Assembly (NCBI GenBank): GCA_002751075.1 | Contig: NAOQ01000523.1 | Coordinates: 10,955 to 43,648 of the forward strand | DNA length: 32,694 nt | Source of the DNA: Ichthyophonus hoferi | Lineage: Eukaryota > Opisthokonta > Ichthyosporea > Ichthyophonida > Ichthyophonidae | Reading direction: 5' to 3' | Shown here: positions 11,501 to 19,731 of the stretch, piece by piece | How the letters are laid out: each line of letters opens with the position of its first letter | Position numbering within the stretch: position 1 is the first letter of the stretch | Made by a program: the position numbers and the translations under genes | Notes under the pieces: model-generated | Told to the model about the DNA's origin: nothing | Databases searched by the model: none | What the model saw: only the letters and a program-made list of their open reading frames with translations

Positions 11501-14500
11501 TAATATGCAGTGGGAAAGATAGAGAAAAAAGAATAGTGTTGGTGGTGGACTAGAGACACTCTGCGACTTATATTTTATTTTATCTTCTATCTTAATAATA
11601 TACTATAGTATATGATTGGATGTCTCATGATGTAAGATACAATATAAATGTTTGATTATAATGATACACGCATTATTGGATCTTATATTGCAAGTGTTGT
11701 TATTGGCTTATATTATTTTAAAATATATTTTATAATTTTATACTATAGTATATAATTTATTTTACATTTAAAAATAATAATAAGGAACAGGTATAGGATG
11801 ACAATAATAAAAAATAGGAATGGGACTGCCTACCTATCAATCCTTCCCGTCTCTCGCTTTTTATCTTGTTTTGCCCAATCAGGAGTGGAAATATAATCAA
11901 AGATATTAGTAGTGAACTGGGCATTACCTGGATCTGCAGGCAGAGTAATCAAGATTATCACATAAGGAAAAGGTTATTAAAATAAATAGATAATGTGTGA
12001 AGGTAAGGTAGGGGAAAATAACATTAATTGGTTGAGCCAATAAAATACTATTTCGAGATAGACCAGTAAAAATATGATAATAAAATCTAACTAGCCTGAG
12101 GAAAAACAAACATACCTCCTATCTTTTTAAATTTCATTGTATTTTGGTGACTATTTCACTAATTATTAAAGGCAAATCGTGATTGCAACTAATTAATTCA
12201 GACCGTAATTGTTTTACAGACATATTATGCTGGTAACTATATTGGAATATATATATATTATTTAATAATGTGATAGTTAATTAGACAACAGCTATTTACG
12301 GGTTAGCATCAAGAAATTAATTAATTGAGAAAGTGGTGACTTCTAACCAATTATGTACATGTTGCTATATATACTATATATATATATACCTACCTGCACC
12401 AGTCACCATAGCGGTATCCTTGCCATCACCTGTGTGATTCGTCCATTCTCTCATTCTACTTCTTAAACATAATTCTTTCTGTTCATTTGCTATACCTTTC
12501 TCGCGGGTAGTAGTTATAGTAGTTGCTCTATTCTTGCTTCCAGAAGGTCTACCCGGCCTCTTGGCTATAATAGATTTACTATTTTGTGGCCTTTCTATTG
12601 ACTTGGGCGTGTTTTTATAACAACCCTTGGTGTAGAACTTGCGGGGAGTGTTATTGTCTTTTGTGTACTTGGTTGAAATGTGTTCTGTTGGTAGAGGTGA
12701 TTTGTATTTCTCCTTTGCAGCACGAATAGATAATGGTTTGGGGGTGGTAGTTTGGTGACGTTTAGTTTTATTACTGTTTAGTGTAAGACTCCGAGTGTGA
12801 GAGGATTCTTTTTCAATCCTATTGGCTGCAGACATGTCGCTCATTATATGCTCTTGGTTGTTGCTATGGTTACGGACGTCGAGAGCTGGACTGTTTATTT
12901 CTTGGTGTGATAATGCAGTGATAGATCCACTGTAGCAGATGTAGCCTATATCAGAATAGTTTAAAACTACATATAGGGTATATGCAAATTTAATTGGATG
13001 TGAGGTACTACCAATAATTGAGACCAATCTATATGGTTAAGGGTTTCAATTTTCTGATTATTGATCTGTTAAAACTGTATTTATCAATCAAATCAAAACA
13101 AGAATAGAGTTTTTTTTTAAAAAAAAAGTAACAATTTTAATGAAAAATAAAAAATAAAATAAAATTTTTTTTTAAAAAAAAAAGACAAAATGAAAATAAC
13201 CTCACAGTGAATTCCAATAAATTACAAGTATAAATATACCCCACCAACAATCAAAAACTCAAAAAAATAAGAACAAAAAAATCGCTATATAACTAGAGAT
13301 AAAATGCCAGCCTATTTTGCCTACCTCCCCATAGCCTCTCCCTCTTCTTCCTTTCCTCTTTCTTTTTTTTTCTTTTTCTCTCTCACGTACTCTCATACTC
13401 ACTCTACCAACCTAACAGTATTGGGCATAGTGTTGCAGGGTGACAGACGCTTCCGTAATGATGATAGTGGTCGAGATAACCCCGGTATAGAAGGAATCAT
13501 ACTACTTAACTCTCCTTGTCGACACGTCTTGCATACTAATTTTCCCGCGTGCAAGTCACTCTTGTAAAGCGATCTATCTATAGAATTACAGCAACTGCAA
13601 CTGATAGAGAGGTAGCATATGTAGAACATGGTGGTATAGGTAAAGTTAGTTAGTAGTAATATAAATAGAACACACAAAAGATAATAAGGTATATAGTGTT
13701 TAGAAAAAATAAAATAGTTAATAAATAGGGAAGTTAAATTAATTATATTTATTTTATATGATTTTCATATCAAATTAGTAATTGTGTTTTTATACACTCA
13801 CTGCATAATTGATTAAGGATTCATCAGATTGGAGGTTAGAGGTTATATATCCATTTTTAAATGTGTATGAAGGTTCAGAAAAGGTTGGGCCAGTAAGGTC
13901 CTGCATAAAGCCACGTCCTATGATAACTCTCCAATAGGACAATGATTTGCTATAGTAGTTATACAACTAAGCTAGCAATAAAATTACGATCGTGTTAACT
14001 AAAGGTTTTATTGGACAAATTAATATTAATATTAAATAATTTATATATGATAAATTAGCAATCATAAATATTGATAATAATTGTAGTGATTGATGACTAA
14101 AGAAAAGACCCTTTAATTCTATATTATTGATTATTTTTAAAATTATATTTATATCTTATTCTTACACATTTATGTTACCAAAAAATATATATGTAACATA
14201 TTTAATATAATATTATTTTACTAAATTAAATTATGCTTTATAATTTATAAAACTAGATTAGAAAATAATAATAATAAAATATTAGGTGCCCATATAAATT
14301 ATTTCCTTTTTAATTAACTCACCTGATGGCTTTAGTGTTTCCCAATCGCAATCTTTTTATTTTAGAATCAGTAATTACCGAAAAGTCAGTAGATATTTCA
14401 AACCCTGGGGCCTTGAGGCTCACGTCCTCTCTATTTACTTTATTGCTATTAGTGACTTTCACTGAGGTCTCTGCCGATTGGGAGGATTCGGCTTCTACCG

Positions 14501-16321
14501 AATCACTGTGAAGAACACAAATTAATATAAACAACTGTACATCATACATGTTTAAAATGACTAATGATTCTATCATAATTCATTAAAATTAATTCGTAAG
14601 CAGGAACAGTATTATTAGCGTAATATCCTACTTACTATAAAGATCTGATATGTCAAATATTCAAATATAACTAGATACAAAGCACGGTTAAACATTATTT
14701 ACAGCCTGAATTAATTAATTATCTAATAATAGACCAGTAATATCGGTTGTTCAATTATTTAACTAATAATCAAATTGTCAAGTTTTCAATATTTAGGAAG
14801 TATCAATCAATGCATAATGTTACTTTTCATTTATTTTATTTTTTGTTCTCATTTGCGACTACTAAACATAATGTGTTATACATTAGTTATCCTCAAATAA
14901 GATAATAACTGTAGTATAGTAAGATAATAACTACAACACAGTGAAATAATAACTATAACACAGTAAGATAATAACTAAAACACAAAAAGATAATAACTAC
15001 AACGCAGTAAAATAACAGTTACAAAACAGTAAGAGAATAACTACAATGCCGTAAGACAATAACTACAACACAATAGGAAAATAACAAAGCAAGCTTCAAT
15101 CAGCAAAATACGTATAACATAACTAAGGACGTAATGATATGTGTTTATTAATAATTACCCAGATTCGTTGTCCTTATTTTCTTGGGTGTATTTTGTTGTA
15201 TGGGAAGATAAAGGCAAACAAGGAGGAGGAGAGAGTTCTGTTATGCTCTTTCTTTTATTTTGTTGTTGTTTGCACACAACGCATACAAATAATCCTGTTT
15301 TCAAGTGCCCTTTTCGAAGTGGCGTGTGCTTGGCATTACAACGACTGCAGCTATATGTATATTATTGCAAATATGTATGTATGGAATCAGTAAAAACATA
15401 CCAATATAGCTTAGAATAATGCTTGTGTAGTGGGTGGAATCGTAATATATGTATATATACCAAAGAAGAAGAAAAAACCTGGAAACACAACGCCAAAGGA
15501 TTTCATTTGGTAAAAAGATAATAACTCACGAATAAAAAAAATAGTTAAAGAATGAAAGGTAATAAAAAGGTGTATGGATGAGTCGAGAGGGATAGAGTTT
15601 AAGCATAGCAATATTATTAATAATATGATGTAATAGTTCGTAATAAGCAAAAACGTTTAATATCTAAATAGTAAATTATGATAATATTCAATAATAATAA
15701 ACAAAACAATCATATAAATTGGGAAAGGAAAAAGTCAAAAAAAAATATGCAGCAACTGGATAACAAAATAAACAAATGTAAAAGAGAATGCAGTACTTAC
15801 TGTTCTGCTATTGGTTCTTTAGTAGTTAGATTGTGATCTACTTTTTCTGGTAATTGGGAACTGGTTTTATTGTTAGGACTATTATTGGTAGATCTCTCTT
15901 GAGAAGGAGTGGCGGTAGAAGTAGGGATAGAGGGACAATGAGGTGTTGACATAGAGGGTAGACGGGTAAATGCATACACACTATGTGGTCGCTTGAAAGC
16001 ACTGCTGGTTTTACATGCCTGTGTGTATATTGGTACCGGTTTGTGCTCTGCTATATACGGTAAAAAGCTGTCTAATATGTAGATGGATACGTTTTTACTA
16101 AGAGTAAAGGTTTGTATGAAAAATAAAATAATATTTATTAAGGGTAGAAAGTGGGCGGATGTCATATATAAGGGAAATGTTTACTATTAATGCAGCATAT
16201 ATTGGTAAAAAATCATTATATATATACGTAATTATGTACATACATGCGTATACATATACACACACATATATATATATATAAGGATACTAATCTGTATGTC
16301 ACATGTTTACATATCTCTATG

Positions 16322-16356
<35 letters not shown>

Positions 16357-17666
16357 CAAGTACACATTAATACATTCCGAAACATTTAAGTAACAGTGGT
16401 AGGTAAAACAGTGTAGTTATTGTTATTCCACTAGATTATGTAGCATTTATAATAACTACAACTAATTATAAAATAATTATGGCAACTCGAAACTTTTCTA
16501 TATATCTATATACTGCACTATGCATTGTTATATGGTTGTTCATTTTACTCTTCACACCATTACAACCAATGATATTTTAATGGCTTCCCAAAAGAACAGG
16601 TAGGAATTAAATGCTGGCGCTAACTCAATTAACATATAAACGTAATAAATAATAATATTAAAATAAGATTACCTTTGTGGGGGTTTTTTGTTTATCATTT
16701 ATCGGGGTCTTTGCGTTATACTGGGTGGGTTGTTTTTTATCTTTTCCCAATGGCTTGCTTAATGGCAAAGACTGGCTCAAAGATACCTGGTTAATTTAAT
16801 ATGATTATTATGTGGCATATAATAATTATTATTATACGGTAGCCGAGAAAAGGGAAAATTAAACTTTAGTCCCCGTATTAATACCTTTATGTTTTAACAC
16901 ATCAAACAGTATTATTATTATCTAAGCTATTCAAATGATTCTTTTAAATTATAAAACTAGTTATATTCTTAATCTTTTTCGTATATTACAAATGCGGTGA
17001 TTTTTCAAACATATATACCTAGATTTAAACAAGATCAAGAATAATTTGAATGTTTCAATTTGAATAAATACCAGACATTGCTAACAATGATAACGTAATC
17101 ACTCCTTACAACATTTTTTAATACAGACAGCAATACTCTCATGGACCTACACACGATAATATTACATACCTTTGGCTCTTGGTGTGTGGCAGAGGATGAA
17201 GAACCTACAGCCAGTAATTGAGTGGTGACAGGTGTGCTTTGTTTTTGGCGAGGAAATTTTAACTTGGCCGGCAGACTATATTTCTCCTGATTAAAGTGCC
17301 CTATTGTTATTGTGTTTTTTCTATGGATCCTTTTTGTTTTTGGTAAAAAAACCCATCATTTTATCGTCAAAAACTATCCATCCCTCCTTCCCCACCACTT
17401 TTTTTTTCTTTTTTCTTTTTGACAAAGCTACATCTGCATATTATAGTTCTATCTGTTTCTATCACTATTATCCCTTTGTTCTTTTGTCTGTGCTTCCATT
17501 ATTATAAATATTGAAGTACAAATAACATATGAATCTATATCAATATAAAATGAAAATTTCAACAATATAATATGCACTGACTAGTACTTACATTATCACC
17601 AGGTGTCCGACTTATAAACAACGGGAATTGTGACACTGAACTACGACGCCTATGTTGAATTGACAT
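3107..17666 (-). CDS. Unrecognised nuclear-type protein: two GATA-like zinc fingers, AT-hook, coiled-coil C-terminus
   Basis: Minus-strand gene with ATG at 17666 and TAG at 3109-3107. Exons in order: 17666-17592, 17286-17170, 16786-16673, 16018-15801, 15350-15159, 14505-14323, 13600-13403, 12929-12394, 11933-11834, 11261-11106, 10964-10834, 10499-10230, 9932-9842, 9536-9481, 8373-8343, 7479-7362, 6660-6628, 6352-6253, 5555-5456, (5353-5347), 5305-5260, 4526-4494, 4138-4004, 3753-3682, 3169-3107. All junctions but two agree in phase directly. The protein is about 1,060 residues: basic Ser/Thr/Pro-rich start (MSIQHRRRSSVSQ), two CxxC-x18-CxxC fingers, an AT-hook, a Ser/Pro/Arg-rich middle, then roughly 350 mostly helical residues. 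A DNA- or chromatin-binding, self-associating protein is the inference. I know no family with this architecture. Last-exon donors (GTGTCT, GTGGAA) are weak, so the extreme C-terminus is less certain. Confidence 0.75.
6253..9536 (-). CDS. Start of the helical region of the unknown gene (five exons)
   Basis: Exons 9536-9481, 8373-8343, 7479-7362, 6660-6628 and 6352-6253 join with matching phases. They encode a charged, mostly helical stretch: EIGAAINAFGESLKVALDSR, VRKREAITEVARNAGVSVID, PVIIDILSLK, ETVMRDKERMVTQCLRDLK. Three of the exons are only 31-56 bases. Acceptors at 6661 (after a long T-rich tract) and 7480 and donors GTAAGC, GTACGT and GTATGG are good. Leucine/isoleucine spacing suggests coiled coil, but no family was recognised. 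Confidence 0.72.
6470..6515. repeat. TATTA-type pentanucleotide repeat
   Basis: Imperfect tandem TATTA/TATAT units in an intron of the unknown minus-strand gene. Confidence 0.6.
8742..8902. repeat. AACAT/ATAAC pentanucleotide microsatellite
   Basis: About 160 bases of CATAA/TAACA units, with variant ATATA and ATATC units in the first two-thirds and nearly pure ACATA units at the end. In an intron of the minus-strand gene. It creates a spurious open frame on the minus strand. Confidence 0.9.
9842..9932 (-). CDS. Exon of the unknown gene ending at a GC donor
   Basis: The 91-base exon follows CAAACCCCCACTAG and encodes TPSTNQNPSDKDITLMGQLN and a polar end. It closes with ACAG|GCAAGT, the typical form of a GC-AG intron. 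Phase 0 in and phase 1 out match both neighbours exactly, which supports the GC donor over any GT nearby. Confidence 0.66.
10230..10499 (-). CDS. Ser/Pro/Gly-rich exon of the unknown gene
   Basis: A 270-base exon (90 codons, phase 0-0) after the acceptor TTCTAATAG. It encodes a disordered-looking stretch (TRTPGSRSSGSKDRIGYYPS) and then a segment with hydrophobic residues (NRVTQKLNAVFWRAGAQQ). The donor AGG|GTTGGT is not strong. Nothing in it matches a domain I know. Confidence 0.62.
10834..10964 (-). CDS. Ser/Arg/Thr-rich exon with an unresolved upstream junction
   Basis: The frame leading into the good GTAATT donor (10833) encodes VRSPIFIQSSLRTISPIV and continues polar to ASTPIK. It joins the next exon (10499) in phase 0. 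Its start needs an upstream donor in phase 1, but the preceding exon ends in phase 2, so either a small exon is missed or another splice site is used. A second frame is also open for most of the exon but stops before the donor. Confidence 0.5.
11106..11933 (-). CDS. Two middle exons of the unknown gene (11933-11834 and 11261-11106)
   Basis: The first exon follows CTCTGCCTGCAG and encodes a fairly conserved-looking segment (TTNIFDYISTPDWAKQDKKR) with aromatic and charged residues. The second is open over its full 156 bases (YNQGWLVSHVARWHPIV then a Tyr/Ser/Arg-rich end) and closes at a GTAAAC donor. They join in phase 2. The second acceptor (GACAAG) lacks a pyrimidine tract and is the weaker call. 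No domain recognised. Confidence 0.6.
12394..12929 (-). CDS. Large AT-hook exon of the unknown gene
   Basis: The longest exon of the gene (536 bases, about 178 residues) is polar and Lys/Arg/Thr-rich. Near its 3' end it encodes AKRPGRPSGSKNR, a canonical AT-hook (basic, P-G-R-P core, basic) of the kind that binds the minor groove of AT-rich DNA. Upstream are repeated TPK/TPR dipeptides (TTTPKPLS, NTPRKF, NTPKSIE) that could be proline-directed kinase sites. Acceptor TGCTACAG at 12930-12931, donor GTAGGT at 12393. The exon starts in phase 2 and ends in phase 1. Confidence 0.78.
13110..13183. repeat. Two T9-A9/A10 palindromic homopolymer blocks
   Basis: T9A9 at 13110-13127 and T9A10 at 13165-13183, separated by A-rich sequence, in the intron between finger 2 and the AT-hook exon. 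Each is self-complementary. Confidence 0.7.
13403..13600 (-). CDS. Zinc finger 2 exon of the unknown gene
   Basis: The 198-base exon again opens with the finger: CSCC, 18 residues (NSIDRSLYKSDLHAGKLV), then CKTC and a polar RQGE. Spacing is identical to finger 1, and residues match in register (CS-C-N, L-K, G-L-V, C--C). It is followed by a Ser/Pro/Arg-rich stretch (SLRKRLSPCN). The acceptor follows a CTACCTCTCTATCAG tract and the donor is GTGAGT (13402). Phase 2-2, so it probably arose by duplication with the finger 1 exon. Confidence 0.7.
14323..14505 (-). CDS. Acidic/polar linker exon between the two zinc fingers
   Basis: This 183-base exon encodes about 61 residues, first Ser/Glu-rich (DSVEAESSQSAETSVK) and then basic (SKIKRLRLGNTK). 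It has strong splice sites (CTTCACAG acceptor, GTGAGT donor) and is phase 2-2 like both finger exons, so it can be skipped or duplicated without loss of frame. No domain recognised. The KIKRLRLG stretch could serve as a nuclear localisation signal, which is inference. Confidence 0.7.
14899..15085. repeat. Minisatellite, about 22-bp unit, about 8-9 copies
   Basis: Tandem diverged copies of roughly AAGATAATAACTACAACACA plus GT. Unit starts fall about 22-23 bases apart. It lies in the intron between finger 1 and the linker exon. Confidence 0.8.
15159..15350 (-). CDS. Zinc finger 1 exon of the unknown gene (GATA-like)
   Basis: The 192-base exon opens right at the finger: CSRC, then 18 residues including HTPLRKG, then CVVC and a basic KQQQNKRK tail. 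The spacing C-x2-C-x18-C-x2-C and the TPL before the loop resemble GATA fingers (TPLWRR...CNAC), but the GATA tryptophan and the NAC of the second pair are missing. Acceptor TATAG at 15351, donor GTAATT at 15158. The exon starts and ends in phase 2. Either a divergent GATA finger or another treble-clef type is possible. Confidence 0.72.
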
Positions 17667-18083
17667 TTTTGTCTTCTCTGTATGATGGTGAAGGTAAGTT
17701 AGAGTTGCATATTAAGTTTGGATCTGCCATTTAATATGTACAATAAAAGATATATTTAATTAAGCGAACAAAAAACTACTACACAGCATACATTTCTAAT
17801 ACAATTTCCTATAAAAATTAATTGTTTATTAATTGTAATCAACAGTATTATTACTGTACTATGTAAACTTTCAAGTATCCAATTACTAAGATATTCTTTC
17901 CTTATAAAATTAAAAAAACTCAAAAGCTATATAGTGAAATACACTGATCGTGAGTGAGGCACTAAAATTGGGGTTAAAAATCCGAAGAAAATCCTAATAT
18001 TTTTGGAATTTGTTAATTTATGGCTATAACCTACCATTAGAAAAGAATAAGTAATTAAGGATGTCAAAAAGGACCTAAACACA

Positions 18084-18103
18084 CCCTACCCCGCCCCACT
18101 CCC
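18084..18103 (-). promoter_or_regulatory. G-quadruplex motif / GC box upstream of the unknown gene
   Basis: Read on the minus strand: GGGAGTGGGGCGGGGTAGGG, four G-runs with loops of 3, 1 and 2 bases. It contains a GGGCGGGG-type GC box. It lies about 420 bases upstream of the unknown gene's ATG in otherwise very AT-rich DNA. Confidence 0.5.
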
Positions 18104-18514
18104 ACTCCAAAAAAGGTAGTATCGCTTGCCAGATTATTATTCAGGTTACAATTTACTTATGTTCTTTTCCCACCCCCCTCTATATTCACTATAGTTTAAG
18201 CGTTTAGAAGGAAGAATCGTGTAATGAACAACGTGATTAAGGAATTACAATAAAGGGATCAATGTCATTATGGCATCTATGAGGAGTTGATCTCTACTGT
18301 ACATTTACCGCCAAATACAATCTGTTAGCCAATCGGGGGTTTCAAAATAGAACATCCGAACCAATAGAAGCAAAGAGATTGATGGAAAGACATTCTACCA
18401 TTACATCTCTAGTTACAAATCAATCAGCTTTAATATTTTTTTTTGATGTATGCATAAATAATTATTATATTAATATTATTTAAGTACTGATTTTTAATTT
18501 GATAATACTATTAG

Positions 18515-18622
18515 GGAAGGATAGTAGTGATTCAGTAAATACGAAGTTGAGTTCTCATAGCATAGCTGAGTCTGGTCAGGTTGGCCAAGAGCAAACCACA
18601 CTGTCAATGTTCTCCATAGATA
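18515..18622 (+). CDS. Orphan exon candidate (Ser-rich)
   Basis: After the acceptor ACTATTAG (18513-18514) a frame stays open and reads like coding sequence (KDSSDSVNTKLSSHS, then IAESGQVGQEQTTLSMF), ending at a GTAATA donor at 18623. It would be phase 1-1. No partner exon on the + strand was found, and the opposite strand is also open, so it may be a fragment of a small gene or chance. Confidence 0.25.
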
Positions 18623-19530
18623 GTAATATCAAACAAAATATCTTAAAAACTTCTGGTTTTATCGTTGTTTTCCTTTATTTTATTTATTTAAAGTATAAAA
18701 ATACTTGCGTAGTTATTTGTTAAAAAAGCGGCGAAAGAGGTAGCCATAGCGATTAATTATTTTAATGGCATTTGATTGACCCTCTTCACCAATTACCATC
18801 TCTGAGCCACGTTATTAAGATTATCATGACAAACCAATAAACTACAAAATTGCTCTAATATTAACAACACATGATTGGCAATCTGTCTGATGTGTGTTCG
18901 ACATTATTTACTATCTTGCAATAGAAGGTTATATTTAGTATGTTTTATTGGCTAAGTATCATGTAGATTTGGTGGTCTGGGTTTATTTAATTTAAAATAT
19001 TTAAACCTAGCTATAATTAGGTTTAAATCAATATACCATACAAAATTATAAAACAGCTTACAACTTATAATTTATTAATTACACAACACCATATGTTGAA
19101 TACTCATCAATTATAAATATTATTGATTAATTTTAAAATATATGATAATTATAATCCTAGTGGCCAATGGTAATTTATGTATATTATATATCGTACATTT
19201 TGATGATTCACCTAAGAACGTCCGGGAAAGGAAATCAAATTATCAAATTTAAAATTATGATAATATTAATTGGTTAAACTGACCGTCACAATTAAAATTG
19301 ACAGTTGATTACATAAAAAATTTTTTGGGGTAGAAATGTGCATTTATTGAAATCTTTTAAAAAGTAAACGTCAAAGCTGGTCTCCGAAAGGTAAATATTA
19401 AATAATACAATAAAAAACGTAACCGCGCAAATCTAACTACTAATTACTAATTCGTTGTTTACGCAAACTCCGAATAAATCTATAACCATATATATTATAA
19501 CCAATGAAATGGAAGTGAACCTAAATTCCT

Positions 19531-19544
19531 AGTGGTGCACCACT
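19531..19544. promoter_or_regulatory. Perfect 14-bp palindrome upstream of POLR3H
   Basis: AGTGGTGCACCACT reads the same on both strands and is far less AT-rich than its surroundings. It sits 188 bases upstream of the POLR3H start codon. A binding site for a dimeric factor is a guess from symmetry and position. Confidence 0.3.
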
Positions 19545-19731
19545 TTATCTCCGTAAATGTTATTGGCCACCGTCCACATGCACCGACCTATATTGTCTGT
19601 TAACTGCATGTTGGTTTTTGTTACCGAACTGTAATTTATTTAGGTATATATTCCTATACTATAATATACATAGTATACAAGCCACTTGTAATAATTCTTT
19701 TTTTTTGTTTAATAGTATTTTGTACGTAGCT

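Larger units (their letters stand above)
17667..19731. promoter_or_regulatory. Divergent upstream region between the unknown gene and POLR3H
   Basis: About 2.07 kb separate two ATGs pointing away from each other, so both promoters and 5' UTRs should lie here. Visible elements are a G-quadruplex motif with an embedded GC box (18084-18103), a C-rich run (18168-18179), a CCAAT box in good context (GTTAGCCAATCGG, 18324-18336), another TTAGCCAAT on the minus strand (18947-18955), and a perfect 14-bp palindrome 188 bases before the POLR3H ATG (19531-19544). No clear TATA box could be told apart from the AT-rich background. One orphan exon-like stretch sits at 18515-18622. Confidence 0.45.

Noticed and set aside
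15797-16165. ATG at 16165 as a gene start for the 122-codon ORF
   Set aside because: The upstream part is hydrophobic, intron-like sequence. The coding portion begins at the acceptor before 16018 and continues in phase from exons with an earlier ATG at 17666.
19618-19731. In-frame upstream extension of POLR3H
   Set aside because: The extra residues are hydrophobic and unlike any RPC8. The ATG at 19732 matches the family N-terminus exactly.
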